From assembly GCA_947494825.1 (NCBI GenBank), contig CANLWN010000004.1, forward strand, positions 496,001 through 560,000: a DNA stretch of 64,000 nt, written 5' to 3'. This DNA comes from an uncultured Flavobacteriaceae bacterium. Its GTDB lineage: Bacteria; Bacteroidota; Bacteroidia; Flavobacteriales; Flavobacteriaceae. The notes beneath the pieces were generated by a model. It worked only from the letters and a program-made list of their open reading frames with translations. It had not been told where the DNA came from and made no database searches. The position numbers and the translations under genes are program-made. The first letter of the stretch is position 1. Every line of letters begins with the position of its first letter. Shown here piece by piece: positions 9,104 to 18,284 of this stretch.

Positions 9104-9580
9104 ATGTATCTAAAGGAATTTGAAGTACGATGGAGCGATGTGGATGCCAATAGACATTTGGCCAATACCGCCTATATCAATTTTATGGTCCACACCCGAA
9201 TGTGTTTTTTGGCAGACCAAGGTTTCACCCACCGGATCATGGCCGAACGCAATATAGGACCGGTAGTGTTTTATGAACATATGTACTACTATAAGGAGGT
9301 TTTTCCGGGCCAACCCGTACGGGTCTCCCTGGAAGTGGTGGGGACCAGCGAGGATGGGAAATTTTTTGAGTTTCGACATAACTTTTATGATGCCAAGGGG
9401 ATGAACTTTGCGCATTGTGAAATGATGGGCGCCTGGATGGATTTGGGGCAACGCAAACTTGTTGCCCTGGAAAAGGACCTGCTGCAAATGTTCAGCACCG
9501 TAGAAAGGGCAACCGATTTTCGGGTGCTTACCAAAGAAGATACACGGCGCATGTCAAAATTCCCTAAGGACTTGGCTTAG
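9104..9580 (+). CDS. Acyl-CoA thioesterase (hotdog fold)
   Basis: 158 residues of the 4-hydroxybenzoyl-CoA thioesterase type. The segment WSDVDANRHLANTAYINFM near residues 10-28 carries the D-x-N-x-H active-site pattern. The family hydrolyses acyl-CoA or acyl-ACP thioesters in the cytoplasm. It is transcribed divergently from the nitronate monooxygenase-like gene and its 3' end overlaps the convergent EamA gene by 17 bp. Confidence 0.88.
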   Translation: MYLKEFEVRWSDVDANRHLANTAYINFMVHTRMCFLADQGFTHRIMAERNIGPVVFYEHMYYYKEVFPGQPVRVSLEVVGTSEDGKFFEFRHNFYDAKGMNFAHCEMMGAWMDLGQRKLVALEKDLLQMFSTVERATDFRVLTKEDTRRMSKFPKDLA

Positions 9581-10457
9581 GCCTTTTACTAGAAAGGTAC
9601 ACGCCCAATAAAACCATGGCAGCTGCTAGAATTTTGATGCTTGTTAGGTGGTCCTTTCCACTGAATAGCGCAAAAAGAATCCCGATCAGGGGCTGTACAT
9701 AGGTAAAGGCGCTCACGGTAGAAGCCCTTAACTGTGTTAGGGCAAATACATTGAATAGGTAGGTCAGAAAAGTAGTGCCTATGACCACGAAGGCTATGGC
9801 ACCGATGACCTCCATTGGAAGTTGGGCCCACTGAATTTCCATAAACTCCCCATAGGTAATCGGTAAGTTAATAAGCACACCAATGGTAAACAACCACTTC
9901 ATCAGGGTGAAAGGGTGGTATTTATCGAGCAATTTTTTAATCACGATAAGATAGGAACCATAACAGGTGGCATTGACAATGAACAAGGTATTGCCCAGGG
10001 GAATGTTGGGGGCGTCCTGCCGTATTTCCGCACCAAAAAGAATAAGGGCCAGAGCGCCTACGAGACCCAAGAGAATACCCAAAGCTTTTTGCCCTGTTAC
10101 TTTTTCCTTAATGAACAGGGCTGAAAGCACCACTACAATAATGGGCGTAATTGTTACCAGCACCGAACTGTTTATGGGAGTGGACAGCTCAAGTCCCTTA
10201 AAGAATGCCAACATGTTGATGACCATGCCCAGGATGGAACAGACTAAAATACGGCCCCAATCCCTTCGCTCTATTTTTTCCTTCGGACCGAGGCCCGAAA
10301 TGCTCCAAAACAATATGGCGGCACCCACCACGCGCAGCAGGATAAACCCAAAAGGTTTTACATAGAGGGGCATAACCCCTTTGGCAATGGTATGGTTTAA
10401 GCCATAAATGGTTGTCGCCCCCAGGGCCGCGAGTATGGCTAAGGACCTTTTGTTCAA
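9564..10457 (-). CDS. EamA/DMT family transporter
   Basis: 297 residues with ten hydrophobic segments arranged as two EamA repeats (about 5-140 and 150-290), the layout of drug/metabolite transporters. Typical signatures are the ATTIYGLNHTIAKG start and the VQPLIGILFALFSGKD segment before the last helices. It probably exports a metabolite across the inner membrane; the substrate is unknown. Its ATG overlaps the stop of the upstream ArsC-like gene by four bases, and its 3' end overlaps the thioesterase gene. Confidence 0.9.
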   Translation of the reverse strand: MNKRSLAILAALGATTIYGLNHTIAKGVMPLYVKPFGFILLRVVGAAILFWSISGLGPKEKIERRDWGRILVCSILGMVINMLAFFKGLELSTPINSSVLVTITPIIVVVLSALFIKEKVTGQKALGILLGLVGALALILFGAEIRQDAPNIPLGNTLFIVNATCYGSYLIVIKKLLDKYHPFTLMKWLFTIGVLINLPITYGEFMEIQWAQLPMEVIGAIAFVVIGTTFLTYLFNVFALTQLRASTVSAFTYVQPLIGILFALFSGKDHLTSIKILAAAMVLLGVYLSSKRPKPSP

Positions 10458-10807
10458 GAATGTATGGTTTCTTTGGCAGCGGCGACCTCTTTTTTGCTGT
10501 TGCCTATGAAAATTTTGTCATGTACAATGACCACCGGACGCTTTAAAAAAGTGTAATGTTCCAAAATAAGGTCCTTGTAATCGGTCTCGGAAAGTGCCTT
10601 GGCCGCCAAATTGCGTTCCTTGTACAAACGTGCCCGTTTGCTGAACAGCACTTCGTAATTTCCGGTTAGCGCATGCATCGCTTCAAGTTGTGAAGGGGTA
10701 ATACCTTCTGTCTTAATGTCCTGCAGGTTAAAGCCTTCCAATGGCTGTAATTCCTTTAGGATTCGTTTACAGGTATCACAGGTTCCGAGGTGGTAGATTT
10801 TTTTCAT
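10454..10807 (-). CDS. ArsC/Spx-family thioredoxin-fold protein
   Basis: A 117-residue protein from the ATG at 10807, which puts MKKIYHLGTCDTCKR at the N-terminus as in other family members; the longer frame to 10867 adds 20 non-conserved residues. The CDTCKR motif carries the reactive Cys and fits the YffB/arsenate-reductase-like branch. Near the C-terminus KRPVVIVHDKIFIG matches the cis-Pro loop of the fold. It may be a glutathione- or thioredoxin-linked reductase rather than a real arsenate reductase, as no ars genes are near. It overlaps the EamA gene by four bases. Confidence 0.85.
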   Translation of the reverse strand: MKKIYHLGTCDTCKRILKELQPLEGFNLQDIKTEGITPSQLEAMHALTGNYEVLFSKRARLYKERNLAAKALSETDYKDLILEHYTFLKRPVVIVHDKIFIGNSKKEVAAAKETIHS

Positions 10808-10924
10808 TTTAAACGGATTTGGCATTATGAACCGGTCAGCAGATGATGTCACCGGAAATCGCATCACAAAGAAACCTAATTCCTGCGAATTGTACTATTT
10901 TTAAAAACTGATAAAACAATCCCT

Positions 10925-11398
10925 TTGGAAAATCTACTGAATATAACACTGCAAAACAGAAGGCTGCTCCACAGCCTGCTCTTGAGAACACCCCGGGAAA
11001 GCCTGTTGAAGATTCCCGATGGCTTTAGTAACAACATCTGGTGGAACATAGCCCATGTGGTTGTGACCCAACAATTACTGGTCTATCGCAGAAGTGGACT
11101 TCCCATGCTCGTGGATACGGAATTGGTGGAGAAGTTTAAAAAGGGAACCGTGCCCGATGGTACGGCAAGCGATGAGGAAATTGAACGTTTGAGTGCCTTG
11201 CTGCTTACTACTATTGAAAAGACCCGGACAGATTACCGGGAAAACGTGTTCCAAGAGTATATGGCCTATGAGACGAGTACCAAGGCCCAATTGAATAATG
11301 TGGTAGATGCCCTTTCCTTTAATTTGTACCATGAAGGCCTACATCTTGGGTCCATTCTAGCGCTTAGGAAGGCCTTGGCAAGGGAGTCGGCGGCTTAG
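10925..11398 (+). CDS. DinB-like superfamily protein
   Basis: 157 residues starting at a TTG; no better in-frame ATG precedes the conserved N-terminal helix. The four-helix DinB/YfiT fold is suggested by NIWWNIAHVVVTQQLL (His of the metal triad) and FNLYHEGLHLGSI near the C-terminus with further His residues. Family members often act as metal-dependent thiol transferases or have unknown roles. The 3' end overlaps the convergent DUF3298 lipoprotein gene by four bases. A second, unrelated DinB-type gene lies at 40697-41272. Confidence 0.8.
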   Translation: MENLLNITLQNRRLLHSLLLRTPRESLLKIPDGFSNNIWWNIAHVVVTQQLLVYRRSGLPMLVDTELVEKFKKGTVPDGTASDEEIERLSALLLTTIEKTRTDYRENVFQEYMAYETSTKAQLNNVVDALSFNLYHEGLHLGSILALRKALARESAA

Positions 11399-12138
11399 GA
11401 TCTGGTTTTACCGGATAAGTAGCTTTTTACCTCGGCATAGGGCAAGATGAGAACAATGGGCCCGTCGGCATAGGAGGCCACTTCGTATTGATTGTAAAGC
11501 AACTGCAGGCCCTCCTGGGTAAAACCAATATTTTCCGGGAGGTAAAACTCGTTCCTTTCAAACATAAAACCCGTGCTGTTGATGGGTGCATCCTGGGGGA
11601 TATCCTCTTGGATCCGAAATTTGGTTTCGGCAAATCGCTTAAAATCCTTTTGGTTTCGGAACAGTTCCCAATCTTCAAGTTCTACCCCTTTTTTCTTATC
11701 AAAGTTTAGAAAACGTGTAGCGCTATAGCCGTGTGCTCCACCTGTAAATATGTAGGAACCTAGCTCAACGGTCAGAATACGGACGTTTTCATAGGCGATA
11801 CTTCCTTCGATGTTGGCTTCCCATCCGATGGTTTCGGTCGGATACTTTTTTTTCAGCTCCAAAAAACCGTTTTTAAAGGAACCTATGGCACCCTCAATGT
11901 CCACCGCTTTAACATCATCGTCAAAGGTCAATAGGGAAATTACCTCTTCCTTCAAGGTCGTGTTAATGGTGGTGGCTATCCTATCCTCTGCCAGGGCCAT
12001 AGGGATACTAACCGAAACCTGGGGACAATCCGTACAGGTCCCTGCATTGAAATTTGCCGCCTCGAACGTAAGTTTGCCGTTGTCTGTACAACTAATGAGC
12101 ATCACCGCTAACAATAGGTAGGTTACTGGGGTCTTCAT
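11395..12138 (-). CDS. DUF3298/RsiV-like lipoprotein
   Basis: 247 residues. Residues 1-16 (MKTPVTYLLLAVMLIS then Cys) form a lipoprotein signal. The rest resembles the DUF4163 plus DUF3298 arrangement also seen in the anti-sigma factor RsiV, with GSYIFTGGAHGYSAT and a FNFD-like turn. Unlike RsiV there is no transmembrane sigma-binding segment, so it is more likely a periplasmic lipoprotein of unknown role. It is divergent from the cystathionine gamma-synthase gene. Confidence 0.8.
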   Translation of the reverse strand: MKTPVTYLLLAVMLISCTDNGKLTFEAANFNAGTCTDCPQVSVSIPMALAEDRIATTINTTLKEEVISLLTFDDDVKAVDIEGAIGSFKNGFLELKKKYPTETIGWEANIEGSIAYENVRILTVELGSYIFTGGAHGYSATRFLNFDKKKGVELEDWELFRNQKDFKRFAETKFRIQEDIPQDAPINSTGFMFERNEFYLPENIGFTQEGLQLLYNQYEVASYADGPIVLILPYAEVKSYLSGKTRS

Positions 12139-12177
12139 AAAATGTAATTTAATGGATACTGCAAAACTACACCTTCA

Positions 12178-12208
12178 TTGTATTCTCCAAAAGATAACGA
12201 TACATTTG
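12178..12208 (+). promoter_or_regulatory. Promoter of the cystathionine gamma-synthase gene
   Basis: TTG at 12178-12180 is followed after 20 bases by TACATTTG at 12201-12208. This is a full match to the Bacteroidota -33/-7 pair. The ATG follows 18 bases after the -7 box, so the leader is very short and leaves no room for a riboswitch. Confidence 0.7.
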
Positions 12209-12226
12209 TAGCGATAATTTTACCAT

Positions 12227-13381
12227 ATGAGCGAAAAAAAACTAAAATTCAACAGCAGGACCATCCATGGAGGGCAAGAACCGGATAAGGCCTACGGCTC
12301 CGTAATGCCCCCCATTTATCAAACCTCTACCTATGCGCAGACCACTCCTGGAGGACATCAGGGGTATGAATATTCCCGAAGTGGCAATCCTACGAGAACG
12401 GCCCTCGAAAATTCATTGGCCAGCATAGAGAACGGCAATTATGGTCTGGCATTTGCCAGTGGCCTTTCGGCTATCGATGCCGTAATTAAATTGTTGGAAC
12501 CCGGTGATGAAGTGGTTTCCACGAACGATCTGTACGGGGGCAGCTATCGTCTCTTCAGACAGGTGTATGAAAAATATGGTATTGTATTCCATTTTATCGG
12601 GATGCAGGATGCATCCGAAATCGCATCGTACATTACAGATAAGACCAAGCTGATATGGGTAGAAACTCCCACCAACCCCATGATGCATATTGTGGATATC
12701 GCCGCCGTGTCCGGCCTGGCCAAAAAACACGATATTTTGCTTGCAGTGGACAATACCTTCGCCACCCCTTATTTGCAGCGGCCGTTGGATTTGGGTGCTG
12801 ATATCGTGATGCATTCAGCTACCAAATACCTGGGTGGCCACAGCGATGTGGTGGTAGGGGCCCTGGTGGTAAAGGATAAGGAACTGGCGGATAAGCTCTA
12901 TTTTCTTCAGAACGCCAGTGGGGCGGTCTGTGGCCCCATGGACAGTTTTCTAGTACTTCGGGGAATAAAGACCCTACATGTTCGGATACAGCGCCATTGC
13001 GAAAACGGAAGGGCGGTTGCGGAATATCTGGCCAAACATCCCAAGATTGAAAAAGTGTACTGGCCTGGCTTCGAGGACCATCCCAACCATGATATAGCTG
13101 CCAGTCAGATGGATGATTTTGGCGGAATGATCTCCTTTGTTACCAGGGGATGCGCGTATGCCGATGCCATTAAAATCGTGGAAAGTTTAAGGGTATTTAC
13201 CCTGGCCGAGTCCTTAGGCGGTGTGGAAAGCCTTGCAGGACATCCGGCGAGTATGACCCACGCCAGTATTCCCAAAGAGGAACGGGAAAAAAGCGGGGTG
13301 GTGGACGCATTGATCCGTTTAAGTGTGGGCATCGAGGACAAGGACGATCTTATTGCCGATCTGGAGCAGGCTATCGGATAG
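12227..13381 (+). CDS. metB: Cystathionine gamma-synthase-type PLP enzyme
   Basis: 384 residues of the Cys/Met metabolism PLP family, usual length. The PLP lysine is in SATKYLGGHSD, with EYSRSGNPTR near residue 45 and VDNTFATPYLQRPLDLGAD before it. The C-terminus carries AESLGGVESLAGHPASMTHAS, common to gamma-synthases and gamma-lyases. The enzyme would condense an activated homoserine with cysteine to give cystathionine in methionine synthesis. Cystathionine gamma-lyase or a homocysteine synthase remain possible, as these are hard to separate by sequence. No other met genes are adjacent. Confidence 0.88.
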   Translation: MSEKKLKFNSRTIHGGQEPDKAYGSVMPPIYQTSTYAQTTPGGHQGYEYSRSGNPTRTALENSLASIENGNYGLAFASGLSAIDAVIKLLEPGDEVVSTNDLYGGSYRLFRQVYEKYGIVFHFIGMQDASEIASYITDKTKLIWVETPTNPMMHIVDIAAVSGLAKKHDILLAVDNTFATPYLQRPLDLGADIVMHSATKYLGGHSDVVVGALVVKDKELADKLYFLQNASGAVCGPMDSFLVLRGIKTLHVRIQRHCENGRAVAEYLAKHPKIEKVYWPGFEDHPNHDIAASQMDDFGGMISFVTRGCAYADAIKIVESLRVFTLAESLGGVESLAGHPASMTHASIPKEEREKSGVVDALIRLSVGIEDKDDLIADLEQAIG

Positions 13382-13431
13382 ACATTTTATCAATTTTTTA
13401 AAAAAATAGGGTTCAAATTATAGAAATAATA

Positions 13432-13439
13432 TAATTTTG
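13432..13439 (+). promoter_or_regulatory. -7 promoter box upstream of gdhA
   Basis: TAATTTTG within an AT-rich stretch matches TAnnTTTG. It lies about 115 bases before the preferred gdhA ATG, implying a leader of around 100 nt. No clear TTG lies at -33. Confidence 0.45.
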
Positions 13440-13553
13440 CCTAAATATTCCGAATCCCTAAGATTTCTTTAATTTTTGTCTTGGGTTTTTGGAGGAGACA
13501 GTCTGTCCTGAGCGGTAGTGCACGGGCAAATATTAACCGATAGCAAAGTCTTT

Positions 13554-14897
13554 ATGGAAGCAAAAATCAAAGCATTTATGGATGAGGTCAAGGGTCGAAA
13601 CGGCCATGAGCCTGAATTCCTCCAAGCGGTACAGGAAGTTGCCGAAACCGTAATACCCTATATTGCCGCCAACGAAATTTACAACGGCAAAAATATTTTA
13701 TTACGGATGGTAGAACCGGAACGCTTATTGTCCTTTAGAGTGGCCTGGGTAGATGATGATGGAGAGATCCATGTAAACCGGGGGTATAGGGTACAAATGA
13801 ACTCGGCCATAGGACCCTACAAGGGAGGCCTAAGGTTCCACCATTCGGTAAATGCCAGTATTTTGAAGTTTTTGGCGTTTGAGCAAGTGTTCAAAAATAG
13901 CCTTACCACCCTTCCCATGGGCGGCGGCAAAGGAGGATCTGATTTTGATCCCAAAGGCAAATCCGATGATGAGGTAATGCGTTTTTGCCATGCCTTTATG
14001 ACGGAACTTTGTAGGCACATAGGTCCAAATACCGACGTTCCCGCAGGAGACATCGGGGTGGGCGCACGCGAAATAGGATTCCTTTTCGGAATGTACAAGA
14101 AAATAAGGAATGAGTTTACTGGAGTGCTTACCGGAAAGGGACTTTCTTGGGGAGGATCCAAAATACGTCCGGAGGCAACAGGGTATGGTACGGTATATTT
14201 TGCGCAAAGCATGCTGAATACCCAAGATATGGACGTAAACGGAAAAACCGTTGTGATCTCCGGTTCGGGGAATGTGGCCCAGTACGCTGCGGAAAAAGTG
14301 TTGCAGTTGGGCGGCAAGGTGGTTACCCTTTCCGATTCATCGGGGTACATCCACGACAAAGACGGAATTGATAATGAAAAACTGGCCTTTGTTATGGACC
14401 TGAAGAACAACCGTAGAGGTCGTATATCGGAATATGCCGATAAATACAGCAGTGCGGAGTTCCACAAGGGCAAGACGCCATGGGAAGTAAAATGTGATAT
14501 TGCACTGCCCTGTGCCACGCAGAACGAGTTGGGCGGGGATAGCGCCAAAACCCTTATAAAAAATGGATGCATTTGTGTGGCCGAGGGCGCCAATATGCCC
14601 TCTACCCCCGAAGCGATCCACGAATTCCATGAGGCAAAGATTTTATTTGCACCAGGAAAAGCTTCCAATGCCGGCGGCGTGGCTACCTCAGGGCTCGAAA
14701 TGTCACAGAATTCCCTACGTATTAGTTGGACAAGGGAAGAAGTAGACGATCGGCTAAAGGGTATCATGAAGGAAATACACGATTCCTGTATTGAATACGG
14801 GAAGGAAGCGGATGGTTACTGCAATTATGTTAAAGGAGCCAATATAGCCGGATTCGTCAAGGTGGCGGATGCGATGTTGGCGCAAGGGGTCATCTAA
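13554..14897 (+). CDS. gdhA: NADP-specific glutamate dehydrogenase
   Basis: Glutamate dehydrogenase of the hexameric type, making glutamate from 2-oxoglutarate and ammonia. The ATG at 13554 gives 447 residues, the same length as the E. coli enzyme; an in-frame GTG at 13518 would add 12 residues and is less likely. Conserved blocks are GPYKGGLRFHHSVN, the LPMGGGKGGSDFDPKGKS stretch with the substrate lysines, PAGDIGVGAREIG, and the dinucleotide site VISGSGNVAQYAAEK. It is a stand-alone gene with its own -7 box and a strong terminator. Confidence 0.96.
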   Translation: MEAKIKAFMDEVKGRNGHEPEFLQAVQEVAETVIPYIAANEIYNGKNILLRMVEPERLLSFRVAWVDDDGEIHVNRGYRVQMNSAIGPYKGGLRFHHSVNASILKFLAFEQVFKNSLTTLPMGGGKGGSDFDPKGKSDDEVMRFCHAFMTELCRHIGPNTDVPAGDIGVGAREIGFLFGMYKKIRNEFTGVLTGKGLSWGGSKIRPEATGYGTVYFAQSMLNTQDMDVNGKTVVISGSGNVAQYAAEKVLQLGGKVVTLSDSSGYIHDKDGIDNEKLAFVMDLKNNRRGRISEYADKYSSAEFHKGKTPWEVKCDIALPCATQNELGGDSAKTLIKNGCICVAEGANMPSTPEAIHEFHEAKILFAPGKASNAGGVATSGLEMSQNSLRISWTREEVDDRLKGIMKEIHDSCIEYGKEADGYCNYVKGANIAGFVKVADAMLAQGVI

Positions 14898-14918
14898 TAG
14901 AAAACAGCTTAGGTTAGG

Positions 14919-14951
14919 AAGGCTTTCCATTGGGTTGGAAAGCCTTTTTTT
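14919..14951 (+). terminator. Intrinsic terminator of gdhA
   Basis: AAGGCTTTCCA pairs with TGGAAAGCCTT (11 bp, 6-base loop) and is followed by further T. It starts 22 bases after the gdhA stop. Confidence 0.92.
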
Positions 14952-15003
14952 GATACCATATTGTCCAGGATAGGCTTATCTTAGAGCATTCAAATTTCTG
15001 TCC

Positions 15004-15723
15004 ATGCCAATCACGACCAAGGCCATTGTTTTATCGGCGCTTAAGTATGGGGATACCAGCCTGATCGTAAAGGCATTCACAGCCTCGAGCGGTATGAAGA
15101 CCTATCTGCTAAAAGGAGTGCTGGCCTCGAAGAAGGGAAAATTGAAATCGGCCTATTTTCAACCCCTGATGCAACTGGAACTGGTGGCCAACCATAAGGA
15201 CAAAGGAACATTGGAAACCATCCGTGAGGCAAGGGTAGACTACCACTACAACAGCCTACATACCGATATCACCAAGAACGCGATGAGCATGTTTCTTGCC
15301 GAGGTGCTAAGAAGCAGTATCTTTGAGGAAGAACCCAATCCGCAACTTTTTCATTTTATAGCTGCTTCGTTGCAATGGTTGGATACCCACGACAAAATTG
15401 CCAATTTCCATCTTTACTTTTTGCTTGGTCTTACGAAATATTTGGGATTTTATCCGGACACCGCCCACCACGATGCCCCTTATTTTGACCTCCAGGAGGG
15501 AAACTTTGTGGTTGCCCCTTCCCTGAACCCGATGATACAGGATAAAACGCTGGCATATTTTAAAAGGTTTTTGGGCACAAATTTTGATGCTATGCATACA
15601 ATCAAGATGGGAAAAGCCAGCAGAAGGGATCTGTTGCAATCGCTTGTTCTCTATTTTGAATTACATTTGCAGGGGTTTAAAAAACCGAGATCACTTGCCA
15701 TTTTGAATGAAGTATTTAGCTAG
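15004..15723 (+). CDS. recO: DNA repair protein RecO
   Basis: 239 residues of the RecO family. The OB-fold N-terminus reads KAIVLSALKYGDTSLIVKAFTASSGMKTYLLKG, shown here only in part, and the alpha-helical C-terminal half carries LYFLLGLTKYLGFYP. RecO helps RecA load on SSB-coated single-stranded DNA in the RecFOR pathway. As in many Bacteroidota the zinc-finger cysteines are absent. The TonB receptor gene begins one base after the recO stop. Confidence 0.92.
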   Translation: MPITTKAIVLSALKYGDTSLIVKAFTASSGMKTYLLKGVLASKKGKLKSAYFQPLMQLELVANHKDKGTLETIREARVDYHYNSLHTDITKNAMSMFLAEVLRSSIFEEEPNPQLFHFIAASLQWLDTHDKIANFHLYFLLGLTKYLGFYPDTAHHDAPYFDLQEGNFVVAPSLNPMIQDKTLAYFKRFLGTNFDAMHTIKMGKASRRDLLQSLVLYFELHLQGFKKPRSLAILNEVFS

Positions 15724-15724
15724 T

Positions 15725-18139
15725 ATGCGAAGGACAGGTTTCATCATTATTTTGTTTTTATGGGTTCATGGTCTTTCCGCACAAATGATACGCGTTTTGG
15801 ATGTAGAGACCCAAACGCCGGTGCCGAATGTCGCAATTTTTAACACCGATCAAAGCAAGACCGCACTTACCGATGCCACTGGCAGGTGTGATCTCGCCGT
15901 TTTTGATCGAAACGAACGACTAACGCTGAAGCACATTAGCTATCAGACCAGGAAAACAACAAAATCACAACTTTTGCGACGAGGAGGCAGGGTGTATCTT
16001 ACCCTACGGGCACAACAGCTCGATGAGGTGGTGATGTCCATCTCCAAGTGGGAGCAACAAAAAAAGGACATCCCCCAAAGAATAGCGTCGATCAATGCCA
16101 GGACCATTGCCTTTACCAACCCCCAGACGGCGGCAGACCTGTTGCAACAAAGTGGAAAAGTGTTTGTACAGAAAAGTCAGCTTGGAGGTGGCAGCCCTTT
16201 GATTCGCGGTTTTGCTACCAATAGACTGCTGTTATCCGTAGACGGGGTTCGTATGAACAATGCCATTTTTAGGGGAGGTAATATACAGAACGTCATTTCT
16301 ATTGACCCCTATACCATAAAGAATACGGAAGTTATTTTTGGGCCGGGTTCGGTTATCTATGGAAGCGATGCCATTGGTGGGGTCATGAACTTTTACACGC
16401 ACAAGCCTCAATTTTCGGATACCGATAGTTTGATGATTACGGGCAATACCAGTTATAGGTATGCCTCCGCGAACAACGAGAACACCGTACACGCAGACCT
16501 TAATCTTGGCAAGAAAAAATGGGCTTTTTTGAGCAGCATTAGCTATAATGATTTTGACGATCTTACCATGGGCCGTCATGGCCCCGATTCATATCTAAGG
16601 AATAATTATGTGGTACGTAGGGACGGGGAGGACGTACTGGTGCCCAATGGGAGCCCCCGTGAACAGATTACCTCGGGCTACGACCAGATCAATTTGATGC
16701 AAAAGGTGGCATTTAAACCGAACAACTCCTGGAGTTTTGACCTGGGAGCCTATTATTCCGAGACCTCGGATTATTCCAGGTACGACCGCCTGATCAGACC
16801 GAACAGCGAGGGCGATGGCCTGCGCTCTGCGGAATGGTTTTACGGCCCCCAAAAATGGTTTATGGGCAACGTGCATGTATTTCAGCAGGGCCGGGGCAAA
16901 TTTTACGACGGACTCAAGATTACCGCGGCCTATCAACGATTTGAGGAGAGCAGGAACAATCGGGACTTCCAGGATCCCATCCGGTTTTCTACCAAGGAAC
17001 AGGTAGATGCCCTCTCGGCGAATATCGATTTTGAGAACAAGCGGATCGGCAACCTAAGGCTGTACTATGGCACGGAATATGTTTTCAATCATGTGGCCTC
17101 TGAAGGTAGGCAGCAGCATATAGAAACGGACGTACGCTCCGCTGCGGCCTCCAGATATCCCGATGGAGCCACCTGGCAGACGGCTGCGGCCTATGTTACT
17201 GCCGAGTATAAGGCAAAGCCAAATTTCAGCATGCTCTCCGGACTCCGATATAGTCATGTTTGGATCGATGCCCTATTTGACCAGACTTTTTTCTCCTTTC
17301 CCTTTGACGATGCCAGGTTGAGTACCGGAGCATTGACGGGGAGTGTCGGATTTAGCTGGTTTCCCAAGGCTGATCTTCAGATTACCTTAAACGGTTCTAC
17401 CGGGTTTAGGGCGCCCAATATAGATGATATCGGAAAGATATTCGACTCCGAACCGGGTTCCGTGGTGGTGCCCAATCCCGATCTGGAACCGGAATATGCG
17501 TACAATGTTGAATTTGGGTTGCGCAAGAACTTTAAGGATAAAGTGGTACTGAAGGGTACCGCCTTTTATACCTTTCTAGTGGATGCCCTGGTCCGGAGGG
17601 ATTTTCAGTTCAACGGGGAGACCCAGATCGTATACAATGGAGAACTGAGCAACGTGCAGGCCATACAGAACGCAGCCAAGGCCTATGTATACGGATTTGA
17701 ATTTGGTGCGGAGGCCTTTCTTACCGAAAACCTGTCCATTTCCTCGAACCTTACCCTAACCGAGGGGATAGAGGAAGATGATGACGGGACCGATTCGGCG
17801 GCAAGGCATGTAGCGCCCACTTTTGGGGATTTTCACCTTGCCTGGAAAAATGAAAGGCTAAAGGCAGACCTGTTCTTAAATTACAACGGGGAGATTTCAT
17901 TCGATGATCTTGCGCTTTCGGAACGTAGCAAGCCCTTTATCTACGACACGGATGCCGACGGAAATCCATTTTCCCCTTCCTGGTACACGCTTAATTTCCG
18001 TTCCCAATACCATATTTCCAACGCTTTGAAGGCATCCCTTAGTTTGGAAAATATTACAGATCAACGCTATAGGACCTATTCCTCTGGAATAGCCGCACCG
18101 GGAATGAACTTCATTATGGGTCTGGGTTACCATTTTTAG
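15725..18139 (+). CDS. TonB-dependent receptor with CarboxypepD_reg-like N-domain
   Basis: An 804-residue outer-membrane receptor from the ATG at 15725, which sets MRRTGFIIILFLWVHGLSAQ as signal peptide; the frame is open to an ATG inside recO (15707) but that start lacks a proper n-region. The order is an Ig-like CarboxypepD_reg/DUF-type domain (about 20-100), a plug (about 115-225, with LLQQSGKVFVQKSQLGGGSP and GSVIYGSDAIGGVMNFYT) and a 22-strand barrel ending in YHF. Its plug resembles siderophore, cobalamin or heme receptors rather than SusC. The ligand is unknown and no SusD partner is present. Confidence 0.92.
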   Translation: MRRTGFIIILFLWVHGLSAQMIRVLDVETQTPVPNVAIFNTDQSKTALTDATGRCDLAVFDRNERLTLKHISYQTRKTTKSQLLRRGGRVYLTLRAQQLDEVVMSISKWEQQKKDIPQRIASINARTIAFTNPQTAADLLQQSGKVFVQKSQLGGGSPLIRGFATNRLLLSVDGVRMNNAIFRGGNIQNVISIDPYTIKNTEVIFGPGSVIYGSDAIGGVMNFYTHKPQFSDTDSLMITGNTSYRYASANNENTVHADLNLGKKKWAFLSSISYNDFDDLTMGRHGPDSYLRNNYVVRRDGEDVLVPNGSPREQITSGYDQINLMQKVAFKPNNSWSFDLGAYYSETSDYSRYDRLIRPNSEGDGLRSAEWFYGPQKWFMGNVHVFQQGRGKFYDGLKITAAYQRFEESRNNRDFQDPIRFSTKEQVDALSANIDFENKRIGNLRLYYGTEYVFNHVASEGRQQHIETDVRSAAASRYPDGATWQTAAAYVTAEYKAKPNFSMLSGLRYSHVWIDALFDQTFFSFPFDDARLSTGALTGSVGFSWFPKADLQITLNGSTGFRAPNIDDIGKIFDSEPGSVVVPNPDLEPEYAYNVEFGLRKNFKDKVVLKGTAFYTFLVDALVRRDFQFNGETQIVYNGELSNVQAIQNAAKAYVYGFEFGAEAFLTENLSISSNLTLTEGIEEDDDGTDSAARHVAPTFGDFHLAWKNERLKADLFLNYNGEISFDDLALSERSKPFIYDTDADGNPFSPSWYTLNFRSQYHISNALKASLSLENITDQRYRTYSSGIAAPGMNFIMGLGYHF

Positions 18140-18245
18140 GCCTAATTTCCACATTTGGCCCCCTAGATATCACAAACAGCTGGCCATGACTCCTTTTAAT
18201 GCCCTTTTCATGAGTCGTGAAGACCTTAAATTCAATCTAAATTTA

Positions 18246-18253
18246 TAATTTTG
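18246..18253 (+). promoter_or_regulatory. -7 promoter box of the ileS operon
   Basis: TAATTTTG, in the context TATAATTTTGC, matches the -7 consensus. The ileS ATG lies 31 bases after it. An in-frame TTG at 18264 lies too close to the expected transcript start. Confidence 0.55.
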
Positions 18254-18284
18254 CATCCTTAATTTGAGTTACCGAAACAGGTCT

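Noticed and set aside
12139-12226. SAM-type riboswitch before the cystathionine gamma-synthase gene
   Set aside because: The -7 box ends 18 bases before the ATG, so the leader is far too short for a riboswitch.
13817-14767. A 316-codon open frame antisense to gdhA
   Set aside because: It mirrors the codon pattern of gdhA, has a Ser/Pro-rich composition with no fold signature, and gdhA is unmistakable.
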